Assembly: GCA_001414345.1 (NCBI GenBank) | Contig: LLCB01000127.1 | Span: 92,342 to 156,341, forward strand | Reading direction: 5' to 3' | Length of the DNA: 64,000 nt | Origin: Hymenoscyphus infarciens | Taxonomy: Eukaryota; Ascomycota; Leotiomycetes; Helotiales; Helotiaceae | Shown: one piece after another, positions 48,616 through 59,081 of the stretch | Layout: every line of letters starts with the position of its first letter | Numbering within the stretch: the first letter of the stretch is position 1 | Program-made: the position numbers and the translations under genes | The notes under the pieces: generated by a model | What the model was told of the DNA's origin: nothing | Databases searched by the model: none | Seen by the model: the letters and a program-made list of their open reading frames with translations, nothing else

Positions 48616-50025
48616 CTTTATATAGTACTATAGAGAATAGAACCTCTATTTAAACCTAGGTTTAGGTTCTCTTTAAAGCTTATCTAAAGAGTTTATAAGC
48701 GTCCTCTTCTAAACTAATTATAAGAGGTTGCTAAGGTAAGAAGCGTTCTTATAAGAAAGAGGTAGAGAAAGAGCTAATTTAGACTCCTTATACTTAGAAG
48801 AGTAAGAAGGAGAATAATAAGTTAGAGAAAGAAGAGATAGTATAAGCCTTATTTTAGTAGTAACTTAGTCTTAGTTCTTTACTTTATTAACTTTAAATAT
48901 TCTTACTAGTTAGTATTTTATCTTAGGTTTTTATTATAAGTTCCTTATTAAGAGTAACTAGAATTAGAAGATATTAATAGAGTTTTATAAATTAACTCTT
49001 TTACTTAATTCTTATTTAATTCCTATATATTAATCTATTTAGAGAGAAGTTAGAATAGTCTTAGTTCTTCTAGATACTTAGTATAAAAGTCTCTTAAATA
49101 ATATAGTAAGCTCTAAAAATTATCTATAAGATACTAAGTAAGATCTAAATTATATCTAACCTATTTTACTTAGTACTATAGCTATCTTCTAAAAAGTCTA
49201 CTACTAAGTATTTCTTATACCTTCTATTCTTATATACCTTAAATAATATCTAGTAGAGGCTTTAGAGCCTCTTATTCTAGTAGAGAGGTATTTAGATCCT
49301 TTAAAAGTATATTAAAAGCAAAAACATTATAAATTAATAATCCTTTTAGAAGTTTCAGCTTATAGAAGTATTCTATATAATCTAGTATTTTAAAAGATCC
49401 TATTTACTATTTAGTAAGCTTTTAGCTAAGACGATTTATCTTAAGATTCTTAGTAAATAAGTAGACTTTATCTCTAATATCCTAGTTAATAGCTCTTTAG
49501 TACTAATTTATACTATTCTCTATCCTTTTCTAAGCCTTACTTATATTATCTTTAGCTATTCTCTAAATAGAGTATATATATTAAGCCACTTTTACTATCT
49601 TATTATAGTTAAGTTACTCTCTAGGAATAGAAGTCTTTAGTATATTCTAGTCTTATAAAGACCTTAGGTCGAGTCTAAATTTAAGCTAATAAGAGGTTAT
49701 ACTAATAGATAAGTATAAAAGTGTTACTTATACTCTATTTATTAGAAGAATTAATTTACTCTAGTTATCTTAATAGTAGGTTATAAAGAGCCTTAGCCTC
49801 TAATTAATATAGTAGTTTATTATCTCTATCTATCTATCTATCTATTTATAGTAGATAGTACTAAGCTTAAGCTTAATACTAATTATTTAATAAAATTTAG
49901 TCTAAAATAATAATATAAATTAAGGTTCTTAATTAGATATAATCGATTTAAGGTAGTAACTAAAATAGTAAATCTATTAAATGAAGAGTTCAGCTAGTCC
50001 TTTGGCGTCTATAGTCGAGTGGCTA
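48616..50025 (-). pseudogene. OG pol remnant: integrase core and C-terminal module
   Basis: Homolog of Gypsy2 35,030-36,450 in the same orientation. Minus-strand reading gives the integrase core near 49,990-49,680 and the GPF-type module near 49,520-49,280. Homology to Gypsy2 pol stops sharply near 50,025, where the 3' end of a gag-only element takes over, so the RT and gag parts of OG are gone. Confidence 0.75.
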
Positions 50026-50318
50026 GACGGATCAGACCACACTCTTTTAGCGAACGCTTGCTTTTGATATAGAAGGATTTGAAACGAAGTCTCTTTATAA
50101 GCATCAACGGAGTTAATTCGGAACCGACATCTTGCTTACGACAATTTCAATAAACAAAGCATCTTTGAACCGGGTCAGTTGCGATTCAGACCCTAACCTT
50201 CTCGCTTACGACAAAATCAACAAATACGACAAATGCTTCGACTCTGACAATGATGCCACAGCATCCCGATTCGACCCTGAACGATAAGAGAGAGAAGACT
50301 CGGGACGAGTCTTTTTTA
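50026..50318 (+). mobile_element. 3' internal end of a second gag-only element
   Basis: Aligns with 43,545-43,800 from CACTCTTTTAGCGAACG onward, but is almost free of RIP mutations (many CpA kept). It ends with a perfect stem-loop and T-run, then is interrupted by a Tc1/mariner element; its LTR start resumes at 51,803. The left border at about 50,025 is abrupt and lacks an LTR, so this is a truncated or recombined copy. Confidence 0.7.
50295..50317 (+). promoter_or_regulatory. Perfect stem-loop plus T-run next to polypurine tract
   Basis: AAGACTCG-GGA-CGAGTCTT: an 8-bp stem with a 3-nt loop, followed by T4 (T6 counting the stem). The same structure, RIP-weakened, occurs before the LTR at 43,777, and in complement after the LTRs at about 32,716 and 34,004. 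Confidence 0.75.
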
Positions 50319-51797
50319 CTATCCCTCTCTCTTAAGTATTTGTAAAGTGGGTCGAGTGGAGACTAGAGGAGGCAGTGCTATTAGAAGTCTTAGAACTAAT
50401 AAGAATTACTCTATTTTTAAGCTAATATTAAATACTTTATTATTTAGTATCTAGTAGGTTCTTCTCTAGTATTAATAATAGCCTAATATCGCTTCTACTA
50501 AGAGTTAAAGAGCTTTACTATAAAGTCCTCTAGTATAGTATTCTAAGCTTTAAGAATAATCTCTTTTAGCTAATCTAAAGTAACTAAATTAGTATTATAA
50601 TAGGCTTTAAAGTAATATTCTTAGATATATTAATATATCTAAGCCTATATATACTCTATTAGATTAAGGTCTAGTAAATAGATAGGCTAATAAATTATAG
50701 AGATATTTCTCTTATAGAGATTATTCTTAGTTTTAAAGGATTAGTAGTAGGAAGCGTTATCTTATTACTATACTAGTCTATACCTCTACTACTTTATAAG
50801 TATAAACTAAGGCTTTAACTATAAGAGAATATACTTATTATACTTTTAAGAGTCTATTATTCTCTATTCCTTCTTCTAAAAGGTAGCTAGACTCTTAAAC
50901 CGACTATTATAGATCGTTCTATAAAACATTTAACTAGGTCTTTTCTAGTACTTATATTAGAGATAATTAAGTCTATACTAATCCCCTATTATCTCGTTCT
51001 TATCTCCTTTAACTAATATAGTAATAAAACTTTATATAAATACTCTACTATATAGCTAAACTTCGTTTAAGAATACTTAATAAAATAAACGCTCTTTTAT
51101 CTATATTAACCTCTCTCTTATAAAAGTAATATAAGCGTTCTTATAATATTAAAGTTCTGAAAACCTCTTCTTCTTTACTACTTATTAACTATATTTAAGT
51201 TATTAAAAGGCAGTATAAATAGCCTCTTTGCTATAGTTCTTAAGCTAGGAGAACTGTGGTATATAGCGTATAATATAATAGTAAGAGATAAATCGGTTTC
51301 GTTGTTCTATAAGAAGCTAGCTATATAGCTATACTTATCTTACTACTAAGATAGTAGGAGGATAGCTACTTCTCTTTTTTAGTATAATAGATACTTTATA
51401 AGCCTTTTTAATCTACTAGAGGCTATAGTTATAGATATATTAATACTTCTCAAAGATCTTATAAGAGGTTAACTATTCTAGAGCTATCTTAATATAAATT
51501 TAGTTAGAACGGGTAATATCACGGTTCTTAAATTATAGTCTTCTTAGAGAGAGGGTATATAGAGAGAGAGGAGAAGGAATAGTTCTTGGTTGTCTAGAGG
51601 TATAAGAAGACGTAATAAGCTCTAAAATGTCTATTTTAATCTATGAATTACTTTAAAAAAGTAAGTAAAGTAAGGTTAAAAGAGAGGATAAATAAAGGCT
51701 CTTATTAGCTTACGCTTTAACTTTATACTACCTCCGCTATAGCCTTTTCTCTCTTATAAATCGACCTACTTTATAAATACTTAAGAGAGAGGGATAG
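50319..51797 (-). mobile_element. Tc1/mariner-type transposon Tc-1, 1,479 bp
   Basis: TIRs start CTATCCCTCTCTCTTAAGTA at 50,319, and the inverse ends at 51,797, similar over about 37 bp. TA dinucleotides flank it (50317-50318, 51798-51799). The homologous empty site at 43,798 reads TTTTTTAAGAGAGAG, which proves insertion with TA duplication. Minus-strand reading gives transposase-like pieces (VFLNEAS near 51,065, preceded by IRERLIQIKERLF), consistent with a DDE enzyme, but I cannot mark the full triad. Confidence 0.82.
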
Positions 51798-51802
51798 TAA
51801 GA

Positions 51803-51885
51803 GAGAGAGATATAATAGCATACTATTCTAGATAGCTAGAAGTACCTGCTATATATAAGGTTTCAGTAGTTGTTATCTTATATTA
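51803..51885 (+). repeat. Start of the 3' LTR of the truncated gag-only element
   Basis: TATAATAGCATACTATTCTA and onward matches the LTR starts at 41,233 and 43,809, directly after a polypurine tract. Homology stops at about 51,885 where a second Tc1/mariner element begins; a short LTR tail (AATTTCGTGCCGTTATA) lies at 53,011-53,028. Confidence 0.65.
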
Positions 51886-52985
51886 ACTATTTTACTTCGT
51901 CCTAGGCCTTTTAAACGTTAAATAAGAGAGGTTACTTTTTAAGGTTTTTAGAGGGTTTATATTAGTATACTACTTTTTAGCTAATATTTAATATAGTATC
52001 TATTAGCTATAATAATATCTAAACACTAGTCCTATATAGTCTAAATTAGAGTAATAACCTAGTCCTTTTCTATAGAATCCTATACTTCTTATACTACTTT
52101 CCTTAACTTTATATAAGACGAGTGAATACCTAGATAGTATAGCTAAATATAGTCCTTTATCTAGTCTTAAACTGTCTTAATTAGATTAAGATTAGGTAAG
52201 TTCGTAGGCTATTTTATAGGCTCTATTCTATAAGCGTTAAGAGTCTTTATAATATACTTAGCTAAATGTCTTTTAGTATTATCTTATTAGAAGTCTATCT
52301 AGAGGTATTTCTAAAAAAGCAAATCTATAATAGAGATAATAATACTAGAGTATAAGCTAGTATTAATCGTCTCCTAGTCCTTCTTCTAAAATAGCCTCTC
52401 TACTCTCTCTAATTAGCTATAAATCCCCTCTTAAAACATCTACCTAATCTTTTATTAATAGCGTGCTATTATATAATCCTTATAGTATTCCTTCTCTACT
52501 CTTCTTAAGACCTAAGTTCGGGTATACGTTCTAGGTTATACCTAAGTTTCGTCGGTAAACAAGACTCTATCCTACTACTTATTAGTCTAATCTATATACT
52601 CGATTACCTACTCTAACCTAGCTATTATATAGTCTACTATAAGAGGACATTTCCTTCGCTCTACTCTTCTCGAGAACCCTTCTTTCTAGAGAGCTAACTA
52701 AATCGCCTTCTCTCTATATTCTATAAAAAGGATAGCTAGAATGTCTTTCTATAGCGTCTCTCGGTTAGCCTTACTAGCTATGACCTACTCGACTAGCTCC
52801 TTACGTTATAGGGTATTAAGGAAAGGCCTCTTACTAGACTTCTTCTTTTAAAGTATAAGGCGATAATATAGATACTAAGTAACTTAAGCAAGAGTATAGT
52901 TCGTTTTAAGAACGACATTAGACTTAGACTAGTCTACTTAAAAGTAAAGAGTTTAGATTTGTAAACGTTAGTTATAAGTAAGCTC
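51886..52985 (-). mobile_element. Tc1/mariner transposon Tc-2 with DD34E transposase remnant
   Basis: On the minus strand, with RIP stops read through, the transposase is clear: QQDRVLFTDET near 52,560 (first catalytic Asp), IDFQQDNTKRHLAKY near 52,260 (second Asp), and PTNLPNLNLIKTVWD near 52,190 (family: SPDLNPIE, then W). The third acidic position has become Lys, and the spacing from the second Asp is 34 residues, so this was a DD34E Tc1-type enzyme. It is less RIP-mutated upstream (52,600-52,900). The exact element ends were not resolved. Confidence 0.78.
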
Positions 52986-53085
52986 TTTACTTCTCTTTTA
53001 CTTAGGAATAATTTCGTGCCGTTATATAAAACTGATTCGCATCCGATTTGAACTTCTGGCCTAGCTAGAAGTGAAAGAAAGTAAG

Positions 53086-53477
53086 AAAACGGCACGAAAT
53101 ACACACTACTACAGAAGAGGCATATAGGAGTGCGTTTGGCAGAATGACATGTGTAAATACTAGGCTCTGATACGGAAGAAAAGGAAAAACTCTCCCTCTT
53201 CTATACCGAGTATGAACATTTATATATAAGAGGTCGGAAACTACTAAGTCCCGATAATAATGATAACCGAGCCCTTCCTGATACAGCTAATACTAAAACA
53301 ATAAGGGCCTTGAAGCTAAACATGTAACATCCGAACCTTAATCTCTTCGGCACCTTCCATCGCATGAGTATCGGGTCAATCGTAAATCTTGGCTCCGAGG
53401 TATTAGGGGTATCGGCAGGTATCAGGGGTATCGGCAGTTTCACGAATGCCGGCAATTCAGGATGGCGTGCCATCACA
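53086..53477 (-). repeat. OG right (5') LTR, almost free of RIP
   Basis: About 390 bp; the complement starts TGTGATGGCACGCCATCC and ends CGTGCCGTT. It keeps many CpA/TpG sites and has normal composition, while its partner at 18,027/32,341 is strongly mutated. TSD TTTTC follows at 53478-53482. A 91-codon minus frame inside it is chance. Confidence 0.82.
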
Positions 53478-53958
53478 TTTTCTAGGCTTCTTAAAACTCA
53501 AACTTTCCTAGAAACCTAGCTAAAACTATAAAATTTTAATATATTATTATAGATTTTATATATAATATTAAAAAGCTACTTAGTTTTTAAAACTACATAG
53601 TTTTACTATATAAAACTATACTAACTATAGTTTTAGACAAGTATTTTAAAACTAAGTAAAATTTACTAAAACTAACTATATAGCAAGTTAGTATAGTTAG
53701 TTCTTTAAAAACTATACGTATTCCCTACACTGGGCGCACTTCTTCTAAGAGTTTATCCCTTTACATCCTACACTAATAATATGACCTTTTAGTAAGAGCT
53801 ATATACCGAGTATAGAGATAGGTGGGGTATTGCTTTCGAGCCTTTGTAATATTATCTCCTTTATCGAGATATTTATTTAGTCGCGTCAGAGCTGGAAATA
53901 TGAGGTTGGAACCGCGTTCCACTAAAGCACGTGGGGTGTAAGGATAACTAAAGGGATA

Positions 53959-54596
53959 AAAGGTTGCAATGAAGCAGGGGTATCTTCGTCATAGCCATGA
54001 GTAAGAGGTTAGTGAATAGGATGGGAGTTGAGTTTATAAATATCATGCAGGATAGCTTCACTGGAGACAAACTTGGAAGTAGAATGTAGCTAGGAAATAA
54101 AGAAAGTACTGTAAACTTGACACGTTGTAGGTTGTGTTTTTACTTGACCTGGGGTTCGGTGGTGGAGAATTTAATGTTGGGTCGCTTAAGGAACTAGCGA
54201 GTAAAGGTAAATGTTTATTCACCCCCACCTTTACAAAACATCAGACCTCCCTACTAACCAAGATTTGGAGAGTGAACACACGTGCCCTCCTGTCCCGTTG
54301 GCTTTTTTTCAGCAGACATATTTGCAGCCTGATTCTGACCAAGCGAATATCACTTATCGGTATCGCCGTGTATTTAGAGGAGGCCCCATTGAAACAGGAC
54401 TGTCAACAGGGGTTGTCTTGTGCACAGGTGCTGTACTGGAAACAGACCATTCGGTGTTACTTCGTAAATATCTTTATCGATTGTAAGCATCGCTTAGTCG
54501 CTCACTAATAAACACTCAAAATTCTTGTATGCCTCTTGGTCCTTTGATAATATTACATTCATTTGTTGAGAAAAAAAGAGGGCACCGCTACTCAAT
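53959..54596. other. Host DNA right of the nested block
   Basis: About 640 bp of normal composition. Two overlapping plus-strand frames (54134-54508, 54211-54486) lack any domain; the region most likely holds the 3' flank of the alcohol dehydrogenase gene. Confidence 0.4.
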
Positions 54597-55837
54597 CTAC
54601 TTGCCCGTTCCAAACACTTCTTTCAAACCTACCAGAGTAAGTCTATATCTCACATCATTCTTTTTCACTCGCTCAACCGCCTCCTTGCATCCCTTCTCGC
54701 TGATATTAATGGTCTCGATCATAGGATGAAGCTCCTTCTTACTGGCGAGATTCAACATCTCAATCATCTCCTTCTTGCTCCCAATGTGACTTGCTCCAAG
54801 TTTGCAACCATTTGGTGCGAAACTTTGAGCCATGATCCCAGGCAAAGGCTCATCTGGCAAACCAACGTTATGGAACTCTGCATTGACCTTCAACGTTCCG
54901 AGATATGTTGGCAAATCGAACTTGTGCGTCATGTCCGCAGCGTTGAGGATGAAATCAAACTTAAACGCCAGAGGCTTCGCCCAATTCTTGTCGTCAGTTG
55001 AGACAAAATGATCTGCGCCGAGCTTTTTGGCTTCAGATTCCTTGGAAGGAGTATGGGAGAGAGCGTAAACTTCAGCACCTAGAGCTTTGGCCCAGAGAAT
55101 ACCGAAATGACCAAGTCCTCCGATACCGAGAATTGCGACAGTCTTCCCCGGACCTACATTGGCTCGTTTGAGGGGAGAATATGTAGTAAGACCGGCACAC
55201 ATCATGGGGGCAGCCTCTTCGGAAGGAATGTTTTTGGGGATGGCAAAGACGAATTGTTGGTGAACTCGAGAGTGAGATGAATACCCTCCTTGGGAGAAAA
55301 TCTGGTTGCCCTTTGAATCTTTCATGGGCTTGTCGGAGCGCCCCTCATCCTCGTTATAAGGGGCATTGTATGTATCTACTTCCCATCAGTTCTCATTCCT
55401 CCCATTTTTCCTTGAAGTTGACTTACCAACTTGTTTAGGACAATAGTTCTCATTATCCGACTTGCAGTTCCCGCACTCCATGCAAGATTGGGCCTGTGCT
55501 CCCACACCTACACGGTCTCCTGGCTTGAATTCCGTAACTTTCTTTCCTACGCGTAGAACCTTGCCGATGATTTCGTGGCCAACGCAAAGCGGAGTTGTTC
55601 CGAGTTCACCCCAACCTCCAGTGATAGTGTGGACATCTGAGCCACAAACACCGCAGCACTCATTTTCAATGTCTACGTCGTGGTCTTCAAAGTGTTTGGG
55701 GGTAAACTGTGGATTTTCAGTTAAAGAAGTTCCATCAAAGTTTGATGTGGCTGGGATACCTTTGTCTTGCTAAAGGTACTCCAATCCTTGGTAGAGGAGA
55801 TTGTGAAACCTTCGAATTGTTCTGGTGCTGCTGACAT
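54597..55837 (-). CDS. Zinc-dependent alcohol dehydrogenase, cinnamyl (CAD/ADH6-7) type
   Basis: Three exons (55760-55837, 55427-55706, 54597-55375) with introns of 53 and 51 nt give 378 residues. Catalytic zinc site: CGVCGSDVH and GHEIIG. Structural zinc site: CMECGNC followed by a fourth Cys in ENYC. Rossmann motif: GIGGLGHFG in the second half, with SHTPSKES after the second strand, typical of NADPH-preferring CAD-family enzymes. These reduce aldehydes (cinnamaldehyde, branched and aromatic aldehydes) to alcohols in the cytosol. The first exon reads MSAAPEQFEGFTISSTKDWS; an apparent frame change after SKTK is a normal GTATCC...CACAG intron, not a mutation. Length and motifs fit an intact enzyme; the substrate is unknown. 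Confidence 0.92.
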
Positions 55838-56189
55838 TTTGTGAATATAGGAAGTCGTAATCTTAATGATGAATTCGGCAATTAAACTTGCGAGGTATGG
55901 ACTGGCTTACTTATGCCTTTCCACCGAGCTGAAATGTGGATTATTTGATGATGTCACGATCCTGTGTTGGCATGAAAGAAACATTATCAGATACAGCCTC
56001 GAAAGGAAAAGAAATCCGCTACTTGTATCTCCGAAAGTCTAGATCTTCTAGGCGTCATAGAAGAAATGGCTGTGGTACTTAAAGTCGATCACCATACGGA
56101 GCAAAAATTCCGAATTTTATTTCCACCCATGACATCACTATATCCAGATTTGTTTCGCTACAAGTCAACAACAACTTCAATCCCCTTCC
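55838..56189. promoter_or_regulatory. Upstream region of the alcohol dehydrogenase gene
   Basis: About 350 bp between the dehydrogenase start and the 3' end of the SDR pseudogene; no frame is supported. It should hold the promoter of the dehydrogenase. Confidence 0.4.
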
Positions 56190-57092
56190 TCATTCACGGT
56201 TAAGCATATCAATAGTCTTACAGACCTCCTTCCATCCGTCTAAACTTTTCTTTTCCTTCTCAAGTACCCCATCAATGAATGCCGTAGCATCCGACCCCAT
56301 AGCCAACCTCGGAGGCAAAAGCTTCCCCGCAAATGGCCCAGACAAAGTAAGTGCATCAACAATCAGCTTTCCTCCCTTGACTGGATCTCCGGGTTGCTGA
56401 CGATCGTAGGCTGTGAACATCACCCGCGTGGGATCAGTGACTGGTCTCATCTCCTCGATAACCTTTTTGGCCGAGATTTGGTGTCCGCCGCTGAGGAAAT
56501 CGGTGCGGAAATATCCAGGTTCGATCATCACGACCTGAATTCCGAAGGATTTTACCTCCTCACGAAGACTTTTCGAGTTGGCCGCGAGTGCGAATTTGGC
56601 TGCACAGTAGATGCCAGTGTTTGAATATCCATCCCAACCCGCGATGGAGCCCATGTTTGCGATTACCCCGCTCTTATGCTGGCGCATATAAGGAAGAACA
56701 GGGCGTGTTACCCTGAGATAAGCGAAAACGTTGAGATTAAATGATTCCTTCGCTTCAGCGTCACTAAGAAATATTAGTCTATGTATCCCAAGTGGGCAAG
56801 AAGCAGAGCTGTTACCTGATTTCCTCCAATCCCCCCTCAAGAATATATCCAGCATTATTAAGCAATATATCGATGGTTCCGTACTTTTTCGCGACTACAT
56901 TGACTACTTTGATGATTTCTGACTCCAGTCCTCCGATATCGAGTGATATGGTGTGAGCTCCCTAGTCTTCGAGGTCTTGGAGTTTTGTGGCATCGCGAGT
57001 TGTGACTGCGACATTGTCTCCTCTTGCGAGAGCATCTTTGGCGACCTCAAGACCAGTCCTGAGGAGCCACCTGTGATGAGCCAATTAGGCAT
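56190..57092 (-). pseudogene. Short-chain dehydrogenase/reductase, two inactivating lesions
   Basis: Classical SDR of about 280 residues in two exons (intron 56764-56815, 52 nt, GTAACA...TTAG). N-terminus MPNWLITGGSSGL is the cofactor-binding Rossmann start; ILLNNAGY follows; catalytic Ser is in ANMGSIAGW and the YxxxK in GIYCAAKFAL; the tail ends KTIDMLNRE. Two lesions break it: near 57,052-57,058 one nucleotide is missing, so SGL runs out of frame with the rest, and TAG at 56962-56964 stops the correct frame after LQDLED. Everything downstream of the stop is well preserved, so the loss is recent, or one lesion is a sequence error. SDRs of this group reduce carbonyl compounds with NAD(P)H; it neighbours the alcohol dehydrogenase. 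Confidence 0.82.
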
Positions 57093-59081
57093 GCTTTTTG
57101 CAATTGTTTTTGTGGACTTGGTGTTGAAGACAATTGTGTTGAGAAGTATGAAGTTTCGTACTGATGGTCCTTGTTGTACTTCATGTCCACTTTGCCCTTT
57201 CGCTTGTCTTTAGCTTCTGTGATTAGTAGGATATGTTGTCGTGTTCCGGGTACTGCATTATTATGCTCATTGCCTCCAATGCTCTTTGCATTTGGGTCCG
57301 ATTACATAGTGTAAGTCCTGGAAATTCTCGGAAGCAGGGCAGGATATAGTTCGGATGGTAGGTGGCGAGATAATGACCGATGGGTAGAGTTGGATTTTGA
57401 GGACGTTGTTTGGGGTCTTGCATGAAGAGTTATAGGATGCCCAGTGCGTGGATTGGAATTTCTTTTCTAAGTATTTGTTAGCGACATCATTTTCAAAAGA
57501 AGACGAGAGGTGACTTACTGTTGTAGGCAAACTTCATGCATCTTTGACAATGGAGCAGCTTGGTTTTGGTTTCTGGAGTTTGGCACGAAGCGCCCGCTTT
57601 GGTGTTGAGTTCGATGCCATTTTGAAACGGTTCGATGTTTGAAGAGGGTTGAGTTGGATAGATGTCTTGAAGGGGGATACTGAGATATAAAGAGAGAGTT
57701 ATGGCGGAAAATCAAAGACACTTTACGTTTCCGAGGTGAATTACAAAGTGCCAGAAAGAAGTTTAGCGAGCTCCCACGAAACCCCTTAGTTGGCTTCGTA
57801 CTGTAACAATAAGAACCCATATTCATTTCTAGAAAGCGGACCTACAAGGGGGGTGTAAGTGTTTGGTTTAGAAGTTCCTAGAAATCAGTCCTTAGAATCG
57901 TATGTTGTTCAAGACATTCATAATGCATTCCTTTTTAATTTAGAACTTTCTAAGATCACGTGAAATTGCTGATAAAGAACAGTGACCGATTGTCATCTTT
58001 GATATGAAGACTTGAGACGAGGACAAACTAATCATTTTGTGACCTCTCGGAAAGTCCATTGATCTCTACTTTAGAATAGCCATTTAGCTCTAGTTATCGC
58101 TACTAGACTCTTCACGTCTCTCGCTTAATTCGAAACACGACTCCAGCACCACCCTTTCTTCCACTTCAAAAACCCCACACCCACTCTCCCCACACTCTAC
58201 ACTTTTCTGCTCCAAACGTGTACTCAACTTTAGTCAGCACATACAAATGTTCCAAAGGCCGCTTACACATAAGTACCCGCTGCAACCACCTCATCCTCGC
58301 TCTTCACAGACATTAAATAAGCACACATCACCGAATATTGGACATTTCATGAAACAGACGTCGATTTAAGATAGTCAATAGCCTTAGATGCTTACAAATA
58401 GCAGCCGCATCAATGAGTGTGATCGTAAAACCTCAAAGTTTGGGGTAAGATATCCTATACTTTTGCTTAGTGTCAGCATTTTGCTGAGGGGAAACGACTT
58501 TTTGGAGGTGGCGATTACTGAAATTTCCCTGAGACAGTTTAGTTAAGAGAAATATATAATACTGACTCTGTTGCTACATTTTTGAGGGTTTTCTATCGTC
58601 TTCATCAACTTCCGGTGCGAATTCCAAGTCGTGGTTATAAACTCTTTGCAAACAACAAAAATAAATGGAAGGGGTTTATAGTGAATTGAGGAATTAGCTT
58701 AATAAGCAGGGGGGGAGGCATATATATGCCTCCTCTCGTGCCGAGTAACCTCTATTCCATCAACACCACTTCCTGACGCTTTTGACGTCGTATTGAGCTC
58801 TTTTTCGACCCCACCCTCGTACCCCTTCACGATACGCTCGCCAGGATTAGTTAGTACTTTTAGCCTCTTAAATGAGTGCGATAGCCGATAGTACTTACTC
58901 TTTTCACCCTTATATCAGTGAGATGCTCAGGGAGCCTCCTGATTGGCCCAAAAAGGCATATAAGAGAGTGCAGAGTGAGATACTTGAAGCTAGCCAGCAA
59001 ATACAGAAATTCTCAAAATAGCCTCAAATACGTGTATGTGACAAAAAGCAATAAAGGTTCTCTTAGAATTGGCGAGCCAAA
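57093..59081. other. Intergenic stretch with possible degraded small gene
   Basis: About 2 kb without a firm gene. On the minus strand around 57,620-57,530 an ATG starts MASNSTPKRALRAKLQKPK, with a GTAAGT donor near 57,520 and open frames continuing to 57,223, which might be a small multi-exon gene; no domain appears and stops interrupt the obvious joins. From 57,850 to 59,080 I see nothing beyond unremarkable AT-balanced DNA. Confidence 0.35.

Larger units (their letters stand above)
18027..53477 (-). mobile_element. Outer Gypsy LTR element (OG), multiply interrupted
   Basis: Its two LTRs are at 18,027-18,077 plus 32,341-32,704 (left, 3' LTR) and about 53,086-53,477 (right, 5' LTR). In element orientation the LTR starts TGTGATGGCACGCC and ends CGTGCCGTTACA (RIP form TATAATAGTACG at the left). 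The 5-bp TSD TTTTC stands at 18022-18026 and 53478-53482. Inside the left LTR a minus-strand polypurine tract (AAGAAGAGAGGA) follows at 32,705. Internal parts kept are 32,705-33,527, 44,478-44,665 and 48,616-about 50,025, carrying the integrase end of pol; the RT region has been lost at a junction near 50,025. Confidence 0.78.
15313..53732 (-). mobile_element. hAT transposon hAT-1, split by 35 kb of later insertions
   Basis: Left end at 15,313 reads TAGTATAGAGAATAGTATAG; the complement of the right end at 53,732 reads CAGTGTAGGGAATACGTATAG, the same after RIP C-to-T change. The flanks GACGCACT (15305-15312) and GGCGCACT (53733-53740) form the 8-bp TSD typical of hAT, with one transition. hAT sequence remains at 15,313-18,026 and 53,483-53,732, about 3 kb in total, normal for the superfamily. 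The minus-strand transposase remnant lies in the left part. Confidence 0.85.
14991..53958. mobile_element. Outermost short TIR element, split by the nested insertions
   Basis: Inverted ends match: TCCCTTCAGTTATCCTTACA from 14,993 and the complement ending at 53,956, sharing the following ACCCCACGT. A TA lies outside each end (14991-14992, 53957-53958), consistent with TA target duplication. Only about 310 bp on the left (to 15,312) and about 220 bp on the right (from 53,741) belong to this element; the rest is a hAT transposon and everything inside it. Its original size was therefore about 0.5 kb, so it was probably a non-autonomous MITE. Confidence 0.72.

Noticed and set aside
53201..53476. 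91-codon minus frame
   Set aside because: Lies wholly within an LTR; the other LTR copies do not keep it open.
14991..53958. A single giant Starship-like element of 39 kb
   Set aside because: No tyrosine-recombinase (DUF3435) captain or host cargo genes were seen; the size is explained by nested ordinary transposons, each with its own TSD.
55700..55765. Frameshift in the alcohol dehydrogenase near its N-terminus
   Set aside because: A 53-nt GTATCC...CACAG intron at 55707-55759 restores the frame exactly and yields a 378-residue protein.
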